From contig NZ_JAFBGA010000001.1 in the NCBI RefSeq assembly GCF_016909575.1, positions 372,001 through 436,000 on the forward strand: a DNA stretch of 64,000 bases. The letters are read 5' to 3'. The DNA comes from Streptomyces sp. HB132. GTDB lineage: Bacteria; Actinomycetota; Actinomycetes; Streptomycetales; Streptomycetaceae. The notes under the pieces were generated by a model. That model ran no database searches. It saw only the letters and a list, made by a program, of their open reading frames with translations, and was not told the DNA's origin. The translations under genes and the position numbers were made by a program. Positions 25,597-34,644 of the stretch are shown here, piece by piece; within the stretch, counting starts at the first letter, position 1, and each line of letters opens with the position of its first letter.

Positions 25597-26024
25597 TGAC
25601 GGCGAGCATCGCCTACGGGGCGGTCGAGGTCGGTACGGAGCTGCCGGCGCAGTCGTTCCCGGTGACCCGGGCGACTCTGGTGCAGTACGCGGGTGCCTCC
25701 GGGGACTTCAACCCGATCCACTGGAACGAGAAGTTCGCGCGCGAGGTCGGGCTGCCGGACGTGATCGCGCACGGCATGTTCACCATGGCCGAGGCGATCC
25801 GGGTGGTCACGGACTGGACCGGTGACCCCGCGGCGGTCGTCGAGTACGGCGTGCGGTTCACCAAGCCGGTCGTCGTCCCGAACGACGACACCGGGGCGCT
25901 GGTCGAGGTCAGCGGCAAGGTCGCGGCGAAGCTGGAGGACAACCTGGTGCGGGTCGACCTCACGGCGATGAGCGACGGCAAGAAGGTGCTGGGCATGTCC
26001 CGCGCCGTCGTCCGCCTCGCCTGA
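25596..26024 (+). CDS. hadB: MaoC-like dehydratase subunit HadB (catalytic)
   Basis: 142-aa hot-dog-fold protein with the full hydratase motif GASGDFNPIHWNEKFARE, containing the catalytic Asp and His, followed by LPDVIAHGMFTMAEAI. With HadA it should dehydrate (R)-3-hydroxyacyl thioesters. Mycobacteria use this pair in FAS-II mycolate elongation; streptomycetes lack mycolates, so the acyl substrate here is unclear. Confidence 0.87.
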   Translation: MTASIAYGAVEVGTELPAQSFPVTRATLVQYAGASGDFNPIHWNEKFAREVGLPDVIAHGMFTMAEAIRVVTDWTGDPAAVVEYGVRFTKPVVVPNDDTGALVEVSGKVAAKLEDNLVRVDLTAMSDGKKVLGMSRAVVRLA

Positions 26025-26050
26025 ACGTCACCGCCCCACCCAGCTCGCAC

Positions 26051-26088
26051 GTACGGTCCACGCCCCGGTCGCGGGACGTGGACCGTAC
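26051..26088. promoter_or_regulatory. Perfect 12-bp inverted repeat between hadB and murB
   Basis: GTACGGTCCACG (26051-26062) and CGTGGACCGTAC (26077-26088). It can end hadB transcription, and its right arm runs into TACTCT (26086-26091), a good -10 only seven bases before the preferred murB GTG. Confidence 0.5.
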
Positions 26089-26098
26089 TCTTGTCCCC

Positions 26099-27154
<1,056 letters not shown>

Positions 27155-27181
27155 CCGGCCGCGCGCCGCTGCCGATCGGCA

Positions 27182-28195
27182 TCAGCCGGCCAGCCACGCG
27201 TCGATCCCGCCCAGCAGCCTCTCCCGCACGTCGACGGGCGCGACCGAGCCCCGTACGGACTGCCGGGCCAGCTCGGCCAGTTCCTCGTCGGTGAAGGCGT
27301 GGTGGCGGCGCACGAGGTCGTACTGCGCCGCCAGCCGGGAACCGAAGAGCAGCGGGTCGTCCGCGCCGAGCGCCATCGGCACCCCGGCGTCGAACAGAGT
27401 GCGCAGGGGTACGTCGGTGGGCTTCTCGTAGACGCCGAGCGCCACGTTGGAGGCCGGGCAGACCTCGCAGGTCACCCCCCGCTCCGCGAGCTCGCGCAGC
27501 AGCCTCGGATCCTCGGCCGCCCGGACGCCGTGCCCGATCCGGGCCGCGTCGAGGTCGTCCAGGCAGTCCCGGACGCTGGAGGGGCCGGAGAGTTCGCCGC
27601 CGTGCGGAGCGGCGATCAGGCCCCCCTCACGGGCGATGGCGAAGGCGCGGTCGAAGTCGCGGGCCATCCCGCGGCGTTCGTCGTTGGAGAGCCCGAAGCC
27701 GATGACACCCTGGTCCGCGTACCGCACGGCGAGCCGGGCCAGTGTCCGGGCGTCCAGCGGATGCTTCATCCGGTTCGCCGCGATCACCACCCGGATCCCC
27801 AGCCCGGTGTCGCGGGCCGCTCGGTCCACGGCGTCCAGAATGATCTCGATCGCCGGGATCAGCCCGCCGAGCAGCGGGGCGTACGAGGTCGGGTCGACCT
27901 GGATCTCCAGCCAACCGGCGCCGTCCGCGACGTCCTCCATGGCGGTCTCGCGCACGAGCCGCTGGATGTCCTCCGGCTCGCGCAGGCAGGACCGGGCGAT
28001 GTCGTAGAGGCGCTGGAAGCGGAACCAGCCGCGCTCGTCCGTGGCCCGTAGTTTCGGCGGTTCGCCTCCGGTCAGCGCCTCGGGCAGGCGCACCCCGTAC
28101 TTGTCCGCCAGTTCGAGCAGGGTGGTGGGCCGCATCGACCCGGTGAAGTGCAGGTGCAGATGGGCCTTGGGCAACCGCCGTACGTCACGCTCCAT
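27182..28195 (-). CDS. add: Adenosine deaminase
   Basis: Purine salvage enzyme that deaminates adenosine or deoxyadenosine to inosine; about 337 aa. Zinc and catalytic motifs are LPKAHLHLHFTGSM, APHGGELSGP (His and Glu), ARIGHGVRA and ALGADDPLLFGS. An in-frame GTG at 28213 could add six residues. It is convergent with murB. Confidence 0.92.
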   Translation of the reverse strand: MERDVRRLPKAHLHLHFTGSMRPTTLLELADKYGVRLPEALTGGEPPKLRATDERGWFRFQRLYDIARSCLREPEDIQRLVRETAMEDVADGAGWLEIQVDPTSYAPLLGGLIPAIEIILDAVDRAARDTGLGIRVVIAANRMKHPLDARTLARLAVRYADQGVIGFGLSNDERRGMARDFDRAFAIAREGGLIAAPHGGELSGPSSVRDCLDDLDAARIGHGVRAAEDPRLLRELAERGVTCEVCPASNVALGVYEKPTDVPLRTLFDAGVPMALGADDPLLFGSRLAAQYDLVRRHHAFTDEELAELARQSVRGSVAPVDVRERLLGGIDAWLAG

Positions 28196-28262
28196 CGGAA
28201 GATCTTGCCGCACGCGAGGGGTGTCGCGATAGCGGGATCCCCCTGTGAGTTACGGCTCGCAC

Positions 28263-28300
28263 GAAAAGGCGACCCCCGGCCGGAGCCGGGGGTCGCCTTC
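28263..28300 (-). terminator. Terminator after the aminotransferase gene
   Basis: Perfect 15-bp arms (28266-28280 and 28285-28299) around CGGA; read on the minus strand the second arm runs into GCCTTTTCGT. Confidence 0.75.
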
Positions 28301-28319
28301 TCGGTGCGGTCACCTCACG

Positions 28320-29546
28320 TCAGGCGCGGGCCTCGCCCAGCAGCTTCTGGATCCGCGAGATGCCCTCGACCAGGTCGTCGTCGCCCAGTGCGTAGGACAG
28401 CCGCAGGTACCCCGGCGTACCGAACGCCTCGCCCGGCACCACGGCGACCTCGGCCTCTTCCAGGATGAGGGCCGCGAGCTCGACGGAGTCCGCCGGACGC
28501 CTGCCGCGGATCTCCTTGCCGAGGATCTCCTTCACCGACGGGTACGCGTAGAACGCGCCCTCGGGCTCCGGGCACAGCACTCCGTCGATCTCGTTGAGCA
28601 TCCGCACGATCGTCCTGCGGCGGCGGTCGAAGGCGGTCCGCATCTCGGCGACCGCGTCCAGCGGCCCGGAGACCGCCGCGAGCGCTGCGGCCTGCGAGAC
28701 GTTGCTGACGTTGGAGGTGGCGTGGGACTGCAGGTTGGTCGCGGCCTTCACGACGTCCTTGGGGCCGATGATCCAGCCCACCCGCCAGCCGGTCATGGCG
28801 TACGTCTTGGCCACTCCGTTGACCACGATGCACTTGTCGCGGAGCTCGGGCACGACCGCGGGGAGCGAGGTGAAGGCCGTGTCGCCGTAGACCAGGTGCT
28901 CGTAGATCTCGTCCGTCATCACCCACAGCCCGTGCTCGACGGCCCAACGGCCGATCGCCTCGGTGTCGGCCGCGTCGTAGACGGCGCCCGTCGGGTTGGA
29001 CGGCGACACGAAGAGGACGACCTTGGTGCGCTCGGTGCGCGCCGCTTCGAGCTGCTCGACCGAGACCCGGTAGCCGGTGGTCTCGTCGGCCACGACCTCG
29101 ACCGGTACACCGCCGGCGAGACGGATCGACTCCGGGTACGTCGTCCAGTACGGGGCGGGGACGATGACCTCGTCGCCCGGGTCGAGGATCGCGGCGAACG
29201 CCTCGTAGATGGCCTGCTTCCCGCCGTTGGTCACCAGGATCTGCGAGGTCTCGACCTCGTAGCCGGAGTCGCGCAGGGTCTTCGCCGCGATGGCGGCCTT
29301 GAGCTCGGGGAGCCCGCCCGCAGGGGTGTAGCGGTGGTACTTCGGGTTGCGGCACGCCTCGATGGCGGCGTCCACGATGTAACCGGGCGTCGGGAAGTCG
29401 GGCTCGCCGGCGCCGAAACCGATCACCGGACGGCCGGCGGCCTTGAGGGCCTTGGCCTTGGCGTCGACGGCGAGGGTGGCGGACTCGGAGATCGCACCGA
29501 TGCGGGCCGAGACCCGGCGCTCGGACGGAGAAGTTGCAGCGCTCAT
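28320..29546 (-). CDS. aspC: Pyridoxal-phosphate aminotransferase, aspartate aminotransferase type
   Basis: 408 aa, fold-type I class I aminotransferase. Landmarks are [45 protein letters not shown] (Asn), [11 protein letters not shown] (Asp/Tyr) and the Schiff-base Lys in [19 protein letters not shown], with the C-terminal LRLSYALGD Arg. It probably transfers amino groups between aspartate and 2-oxoglutarate. The ATG at 29546 was chosen by N-terminal conservation. Confidence 0.92.
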   Translation of the reverse strand: MSAATSPSERRVSARIGAISESATLAVDAKAKALKAAGRPVIGFGAGEPDFPTPGYIVDAAIEACRNPKYHRYTPAGGLPELKAAIAAKTLRDSGYEVETSQILVTNGGKQAIYEAFAAILDPGDEVIVPAPYWTTYPESIRLAGGVPVEVVADETTGYRVSVEQLEAARTERTKVVLFVSPSNPTGAVYDAADTEAIGRWAVEHGLWVMTDEIYEHLVYGDTAFTSLPAVVPELRDKCIVVNGVAKTYAMTGWRVGWIIGPKDVVKAATNLQSHATSNVSNVSQAAALAAVSGPLDAVAEMRTAFDRRRRTIVRMLNEIDGVLCPEPEGAFYAYPSVKEILGKEIRGRRPADSVELAALILEEAEVAVVPGEAFGTPGYLRLSYALGDDDLVEGISRIQKLLGEARA

Positions 29547-29646
29547 GCCCCCATGCTCGCAGACCGGAAAAGCCCTCGGCACAGCGGTTTCAGGGACCGG
29601 ACAGGACTCGGACAGCATCCGGACAGGACCGGTCGGTTGTGGTCTG

Positions 29647-29676
29647 TTCGACGCGGCGCCCCCGAGCACGTACACT
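29647..29676 (+). promoter_or_regulatory. Candidate promoter of tRNA-Trp-secE-nusG
   Basis: TTCGAC (29647-29652) and TACACT (29671-29676), 18-bp spacer. A second -10-like TAGGTT lies at 29740, closer to the tRNA. Confidence 0.45.
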
Positions 29677-29759
29677 CACCTGTCGTTGGCCTTCATCAGC
29701 CGCACCGTTTTCCCAACCGGACCGCCGGGGAAGATGCGGTAGGTTGGTGGAAACCACAA

Positions 29760-29832
29760 AGGGTCGTAGCTCAATTGGTAGAGCACTGGTCTCCAAAACC
29801 AGCGGTTGGGGGTTCAAGTCCCTCCGGCCCTG
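29760..29832 (+). tRNA. tRNA-Trp (anticodon CCA)
   Basis: 73 nt; acceptor AGGGTCG pairs with CGGCCCT (one G-U), anticodon stem CTGGT/ACCAG, loop CTCCAAA. Located directly upstream of secE, as in other actinobacteria. Confidence 0.96.
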
Positions 29833-29938
29833 CTACACACTCCTTCGCCAGGATGTGTGCGCATGTACGTACTTCAATGCACCGCCGTGCGGCTCCACCG
29901 GGCGCGGCACGGCCACGACCCGGAATCAGGTGAGTAGC

Positions 29939-30226
29939 GTGACGGACGCCGTGGGCTCCATCGACATGCCTGATGCCGAGGACGAATCCCCCGAGTCGAA
30001 GAAGAAGGCTCGGAAGGGCGGCAAGCGCGGGAAGAAGGGTCCTCTGGGCCGTCTCGCGCTGTTCTACCGCCAGATCGTCGCCGAGCTCCGCAAGGTCGTA
30101 TGGCCCACGCGCAGCCAGCTGTCCACGTACACGGCCGTGGTGATCGTGTTCGTGGTCGTCATGATCGGTCTCGTCACCGTGATTGACTTCGGATTTGCGC
30201 GGGTCATCAAGTACGTCTTCGGCTGA
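29939..30226 (+). CDS. secE: Preprotein translocase subunit SecE
   Basis: 95 aa: a basic N-terminal region ([14 protein letters not shown]), then [20 protein letters not shown], the conserved amphipathic helix, and a single membrane span. It clamps SecY. GTG start with AGGTGA seven bases upstream. Confidence 0.95.
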   Translation: MTDAVGSIDMPDAEDESPESKKKARKGGKRGKKGPLGRLALFYRQIVAELRKVVWPTRSQLSTYTAVVIVFVVVMIGLVTVIDFGFARVIKYVFG

Positions 30227-30300
30227 TCCCCGCGGAGGGCGCCTCATCGGCGCCCCTTTCGCATGTTCCACCCATTTGTATCCAGGAAGAAGCAGCCATC

Positions 30301-31203
30301 GTGTCTGACCCGAACCTGAACGACGACGCCGAGCCCACGGCGAGCGCCGTCGAGTCCGCCGAGGACGAGCTCGACATCGTCGAGGCGGCGGACGCCGTGG
30401 CCCCGGACCAGGTCGACGCTGCTGACGACGCCGCGGGCGAGCCCGCCGAGCAGGACGCCGTGCGTGCCGAGTCCGACGAGGACGCAGAGGCCGCGGAGGA
30501 CGAGGAAGCCGCCCAGGACGACGAGGCGGCGGACGAGTCCGACGCCGAGGACGAGTCCGCGGAGGAGGCCGAACCGGCCGCCCCCGTCGATGCCGTCGCC
30601 GCCCTGCGCGACGAGCTGCGCGGACTTCCCGGCGAGTGGTACGTCATCCACACGTACGCCGGCTACGAGAAGCGCGTGAAGGCCAACCTGGAGCAGCGCG
30701 CCGTCTCGCTCAACGTCGAGGACTTCATCTACCAGGCCGAGGTGCCCGAGGAAGAGATCGTCCAGATCAAGAACGGTGAGCGGAAGAACGTCCGTCAGAA
30801 CAAGCTCCCGGGATACGTCCTGGTGCGCATGGACCTGACGAACGAGTCCTGGGGTGTTGTCCGCAACACGCCCGGCGTCACCGGCTTCGTGGGCAACGCC
30901 TACGACCCCTACCCGCTGACCCTGGACGAGATCGTCAAGATGCTCGCCCCCGAGGCCGAGGAGAAGGCGGCCCGCGAGGCGGCCGAGGCCGAGGGCAAGC
31001 CGGCTCCGGCCCGCAAGGTCGAGGTGCAGGTCCTGGACTTCGAGGTGGGCGACTCGGTCACCGTCACCGACGGCCCGTTCGCGACCCTGCAGGCGACGAT
31101 CAACGAGATCAACGCCGACTCGAAGAAGGTCAAGGGCCTCGTCGAGATCTTCGGTCGCGAGACCCCGGTCGAGCTGAGCTTCGACCAGATCCAGAAGAAC
31201 TGA
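30301..31203 (+). CDS. nusG: Transcription elongation/antitermination factor NusG
   Basis: 300 aa. The first 110 or so residues are a strongly acidic Glu/Asp/Ala extension, then the NGN domain from [20 protein letters not shown] to [11 protein letters not shown], and a KOW domain with [18 protein letters not shown] at the C-terminus. NusG binds RNA polymerase and links it to Rho and the ribosome. The extension is usual in Streptomyces NusG but absent in E. coli. GTG start. Confidence 0.95.
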   Translation: MSDPNLNDDAEPTASAVESAEDELDIVEAADAVAPDQVDAADDAAGEPAEQDAVRAESDEDAEAAEDEEAAQDDEAADESDAEDESAEEAEPAAPVDAVAALRDELRGLPGEWYVIHTYAGYEKRVKANLEQRAVSLNVEDFIYQAEVPEEEIVQIKNGERKNVRQNKLPGYVLVRMDLTNESWGVVRNTPGVTGFVGNAYDPYPLTLDEIVKMLAPEAEEKAAREAAEAEGKPAPARKVEVQVLDFEVGDSVTVTDGPFATLQATINEINADSKKVKGLVEIFGRETPVELSFDQIQKN

Positions 31204-31236
31204 CGGCCTTTCCGCCAGTCTTTGGACACATGCTTA

Positions 31237-31286
31237 CCGAGCAGGTCAGACAGGCTTCGCAGCCGGTCTGACCTGCTCGGTTTTTG
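31237..31286 (+). terminator. Rho-independent terminator after nusG
   Basis: Perfect 15-bp arms (31237-31251 and 31266-31280) followed by TTTTT. Confidence 0.88.
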
Positions 31287-31311
31287 GTCGCGCAGCTATA
31301 CCCGTTATCGT
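31284..31311 (+). promoter_or_regulatory. Candidate promoter of rplK-rplA
   Basis: TTGGTC (31284-31289) and TATCGT (31306-31311), 16-bp spacer, directly behind the nusG terminator. Confidence 0.5.
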
Positions 31312-31381
31312 TGCGCGGTATGCCTCCATCCGGATGACCGGAATGGCGGCGAAACACTCTCACTAGGACCCGGAGAGAGCA

Positions 31382-31816
31382 ATGCCTCCCAAGAAGAAGA
31401 AGATCACGGGGCTTATCAAGCTCCAGATCAACGCCGGTGCGGCCAACCCGGCGCCGCCGGTCGGTCCCGCACTGGGCCAGCACGGCGTCAACATCATGGA
31501 GTTCTGCAAGGCCTACAACGCCGCGACCGAGTCGCAGCGTGGCATGGTCGTGCCGGTGGAGATCACGGTCTACGAGGACCGCTCCTTCACCTTCATCACC
31601 AAGACTCCGCCGGCCGCCAAGCTGATCCTCAAGGCCGCGGGTGTGGACAAGGGCTCCGGCGAGCCGCACAAGACCAAGGTCGCCAAGCTCACGGCCGACC
31701 AGGTCCGCGAGATCGCCACGACCAAGCTCCCCGACCTGAACGCCAACGACCTCGACGCCGCGTCGAAGATCATCGCTGGCACCGCCCGTTCCATGGGCAT
31801 CACGGTCGAAGGCTGA
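31382..31816 (+). CDS. rplK: 50S ribosomal protein L11
   Basis: 144 aa; [20 protein letters not shown], the proline-rich [14 protein letters not shown] hinge and [17 protein letters not shown] identify L11, which binds the GTPase centre of 23S rRNA and is needed for RelA activation. GGAGAG precedes the ATG. First gene of the L11-L1 operon. Confidence 0.97.
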
Positions 31817-31898
31817 GTCAGCCCCGTAGCCCCACAGTGGTAGGACCAAGCGCTGGTCCGCACCACGACTCCACACTCTGAAAACCACAGGAGTAGAT

Positions 31899-32621
31899 GT
31901 GAAGCGCAGCAAGAACCTCCGCGCTGCGGACGCGAAGATCGACCGGGAGCGTACCTACGCCCCGCTCGAGGCCGTCCGTATCGCCAAGGACACCGCCACC
32001 ACCAAGTTCGACGGCACCGTCGAGGTCGCCTTCTGCCTGGGTGTCGACCCTCGCAAGGCGGACCAGATGGTCCGTGGCACCGTGAACCTCCCGCACGGCA
32101 CCGGCAAGACCGCCCGGGTCCTGGTCTTCGCGACCGGTGACCGTGCTGCGGCCGCGGAAGCCGCGGGCGCCGACATCGTCGGCGCCGACGAGCTCATCGA
32201 CGAGGTGGCGAAGGGCCGTCTGGACTTCGACGCCGTCGTCGCCACGCCGGACCTCATGGGCAAGGTCGGCCGCCTGGGCCGCGTGCTCGGTCCGCGTGGT
32301 CTGATGCCGAACCCGAAGACCGGCACCGTCACCCCCGATGTCGTCAAGGCCGTCAACGACATCAAGGGCGGAAAGATCGAGTTCCGCGTCGACAAGCACT
32401 CGAACCTGCACTTCATCATCGGAAAGACCTCTTTCGATGACACGAAGCTGGTCGAGAACTACGGCGCGGCGCTCGAGGAGATCCTCCGTCTGAAGCCGTC
32501 CGCCGCGAAGGGTCGCTTCATCAAGAAGGCGACCATGAGCACGACGATGGGCCCCGGCATCCCGCTGGACGCCAACCGCGTGCGCAACCTCCTCGTCGAG
32601 GAGGACCCGGCCGCCGTCTGA
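31899..32621 (+). CDS. rplA: 50S ribosomal protein L1
   Basis: 240 aa; [13 protein letters not shown] start and the L1 signature [21 protein letters not shown]1 forms the mobile stalk at the E site and usually represses its own mRNA. GTG start preceded by CAGGAG. Confidence 0.97.
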   Translation: MKRSKNLRAADAKIDRERTYAPLEAVRIAKDTATTKFDGTVEVAFCLGVDPRKADQMVRGTVNLPHGTGKTARVLVFATGDRAAAAEAAGADIVGADELIDEVAKGRLDFDAVVATPDLMGKVGRLGRVLGPRGLMPNPKTGTVTPDVVKAVNDIKGGKIEFRVDKHSNLHFIIGKTSFDDTKLVENYGAALEEILRLKPSAAKGRFIKKATMSTTMGPGIPLDANRVRNLLVEEDPAAV

Positions 32622-32657
32622 GCCCCCGTGCTCAGCCAGTAGCCGCGTCACGCCATG

Positions 32658-32699
32658 GGACGGGCCCCGCAGCCTCTTCGGAGGGTGTGGGGCCCGTCC
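32658..32699 (+). terminator. Terminator after rplA
   Basis: GGACGGGCCCC (32658-32668) and GGGGCCCGTCC (32689-32699) with partly paired inner bases; no T-run. Confidence 0.65.
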
Positions 32700-32768
32700 T
32701 CGTACGGCCGGCCGCCAGGCCGCCCGAGCAGCCCTCAAACCTCTCGCACCGGTCGAACCTGGACGGAT

Positions 32769-32798
32769 TTGCTCCCGACGGCCCCGGTCGCGTACGCT
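32769..32798 (+). promoter_or_regulatory. Promoter of rplJ-rplL
   Basis: TTGCTC (32769-32774) and TACGCT (32793-32798), 18-bp spacer, about 210 bp before rplJ. Confidence 0.65.
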
Positions 32799-32804
32799 CA
32801 CCAG

Positions 32805-33000
32805 GAAGCCAAAGACCGCTGGTCGTCGCCGCGCTCTCGCGAGAGGGACGGTGACCGAAGGTTCCGCTAGATCGGACGACCTGCGCAGGTGACTGTGTAA
32901 CGCTCCCGGACTCCGTCCGGTCGAGCCGCGCCCTGGCACTTGTGCTGGGGCGTTTCGTCTTTCCCGGCCCCTTCTGAGCGGTCCTCATCACCCGGAAGGA
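32805..33000 (+). ncRNA. L10 leader (ribosomal protein autoregulatory RNA)
   Basis: The 200-nt untranslated leader between the promoter and rplJ holds the layout of the L10-leader family: AAGACCGCTGGTCGT, a CTCTCGCGAGAG hairpin, GAAGGTTCCGCTAGA, and CGACCTGCGCAGGTGACTG. In the family, the L10(L12) complex binds this fold and represses translation. I identify it by position and motif, not by a covariance search. Confidence 0.7.
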
Positions 33001-33011
33001 GGCCGACGCTC

Positions 33012-33569
33012 ATGGCAAGGCCCGACAAGGCTGCCGCGGTAGCCGAGCTGACGGACCAGTTCCGCAGCTCGAACGCCGCCGTGCTGACCGAGTACCGGGG
33101 TCTCACCGTGGCGCAGCTCAAGACGCTGCGTCGTTCGCTCGGTGAGAACGCCCAGTACGCCGTGGTGAAGAACACGCTGACCAAGATTGCGGCCAACGAG
33201 GCCGGGATCAACACGCTGGACGACCTGTTCGCAGGTCCGACGGCGGTTGCCTTCATCACCGGTGACCCGGTGGAGTCGGCGAAGGGTCTTCGTGACTTCG
33301 CCAAGGACAACCCCAACCTCATCATCAAGGGCGGTGTCCTTGACGGTAAGGCGCTGTCCGCCGATGAGATCAAGAAGCTCGCGGACCTCGAGTCCCGCGA
33401 GGTTCTGCTCTCCAAGCTGGCCGGTGCCTTCAAGGGCAAGCAGACTCAGGCTGCGCAGCTCTTCCAGGCTCTGCCGTCGAAGTTCGTCCGCACCGCGGAA
33501 GCGCTTCGCGCCAAGAGGGAAGAGCAGGGCGGTGCCGGTACTCCGGCTCCCGCCGAGGCTGCCGAGTAA
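33012..33569 (+). CDS. rplJ: 50S ribosomal protein L10
   Basis: 185 aa; [39 protein letters not shown] and [13 protein letters not shown] are L10 landmarks. The C-terminal helix (residues about 135-170) binds L7/L12 dimers. ATG with AAGGAGG 12 bases upstream. Confidence 0.97.
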   Translation: MARPDKAAAVAELTDQFRSSNAAVLTEYRGLTVAQLKTLRRSLGENAQYAVVKNTLTKIAANEAGINTLDDLFAGPTAVAFITGDPVESAKGLRDFAKDNPNLIIKGGVLDGKALSADEIKKLADLESREVLLSKLAGAFKGKQTQAAQLFQALPSKFVRTAEALRAKREEQGGAGTPAPAEAAE

Positions 33570-33651
33570 CCACTCGGTGGTCCAGCGGGCACCACGTACG
33601 CCCGCCGACATATACATCCGGCACCTGCCGAATTAGTGGAAGGACGCCATC

Positions 33652-34035
33652 ATGGCGAAGCTCAGCCAGGAAGACCTGCTCGCCCAGTTCGAGGAGCTCA
33701 CCCTCATCGAGCTCTCCGAGTTCGTTAAGGCGTTCGAGGAGAAGTTCGACGTCACCGCCGCCGCCGCGGTCGCCGTCGCCGGTCCCGCCGCGGGTGGCCC
33801 CGCCGCCGAGGCCGAGGCCGAGCAGGACGAGTTCGACGTCATCCTCACGGGTGCTGGCGAGAAGAAGATCCAGGTCATCAAGGTCGTGCGTGAGCTGACC
33901 TCGCTGGGTCTCAAGGAGGCCAAGGACCTCGTGGACGGCGCCCCGAAGCCCGTCCTCGAGAAGGTCGCCAAGGAGGCCGCCGAGAAGGCTGCCGAGTCCC
34001 TCAAGACCGCCGGCGCCTCCGTCGAGGTCAAGTGA
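33652..34035 (+). CDS. rplL: 50S ribosomal protein L7/L12
   Basis: 127 aa; an N-terminal dimerisation helix ([17 protein letters not shown]), an Ala/Gly hinge and the C-terminal factor-binding domain with [20 protein letters not shown]. It recruits elongation factors. Confidence 0.97.
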   Translation: MAKLSQEDLLAQFEELTLIELSEFVKAFEEKFDVTAAAAVAVAGPAAGGPAAEAEAEQDEFDVILTGAGEKKIQVIKVVRELTSLGLKEAKDLVDGAPKPVLEKVAKEAAEKAAESLKTAGASVEVK

Positions 34036-34094
34036 CCCTGCGAGTCATCTGACTCCTCAGGACCGTCTCTGCCGCAAGGCGCAGATGTCACATC

Positions 34095-34132
34095 GCAAAG
34101 GGCGATCACCCATCCGGGTGGTCGCCCTTTGG
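34095..34132 (+). terminator. Terminator or attenuator after rplL
   Basis: 16-bp arms (34096-34111 and 34116-34131) with a 4-base loop ATCC and one G-U pair. It may limit read-through into rpoB. Confidence 0.7.
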
Positions 34133-34452
34133 CGTGGCCCAGGAGGCTGCCTTGATCTTCCGCCTCCGGCGAGTAGGGTGATCTTCGCCGTGCGTTTCTC
34201 CGGGAGCGCCAGAGGCGTCAACAGGCGTCCTCCGGGCGCAGGTGAAGATCGGTGGACGTCCGCCGGGGCCCGGGGGCCTTGACGAACCGCACGCGGAGCG
34301 CGATTCTCAGGACGCGTCGTCATCTCGATCCGTATCCGAGGCATGGATCGTGAACGAAGAGGGCAGTAAAGAAGAGCGCACACCGCGCGAGGGCTATTCA
34401 TAGGTGTTGAGAACAGCTGTTGAGAGCAACGTGGGTCTCTGAGAACCCCGAC
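34133..34452. other. rplL-rpoB intergenic region, upstream part
   Basis: No clear gene. It contains a second promoter-like pair, TTGATC (34152-34157) and TAGGGT (34174-34179, 16-bp spacer), placed just before a 30-codon Arg/Gly-rich frame (GTG 34190, ends 34282) whose coding status is unproven, and two GTTGAGA(A/G)C direct repeats at about 34405-34430. Confidence 0.4.
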
Positions 34453-34481
34453 TGGACATCAGTGTGCCGCTTGGCTACACT
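34453..34481 (+). promoter_or_regulatory. Promoter of rpoB-rpoC
   Basis: TGGACA (34453-34458) and TACACT (34476-34481) with an optimal 17-bp spacer, giving a leader of about 155 nt before the rpoB TTG. Confidence 0.75.
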
Positions 34482-34644
34482 GACCCTTTGCGCTGCCTGT
34501 TAGCTGCCTCCTGCCCGTCACCAGGGGCATGCCCACGCTCAGCACCGATGACCGGATTATCCCTGACCTTGGGTTTCCTGTCTCTGTGTGCGGCTTGGGG
34601 CCGGTACGCGCGTAGTGAGTCCGAGCCCTCGGAAGGACCCCCTC

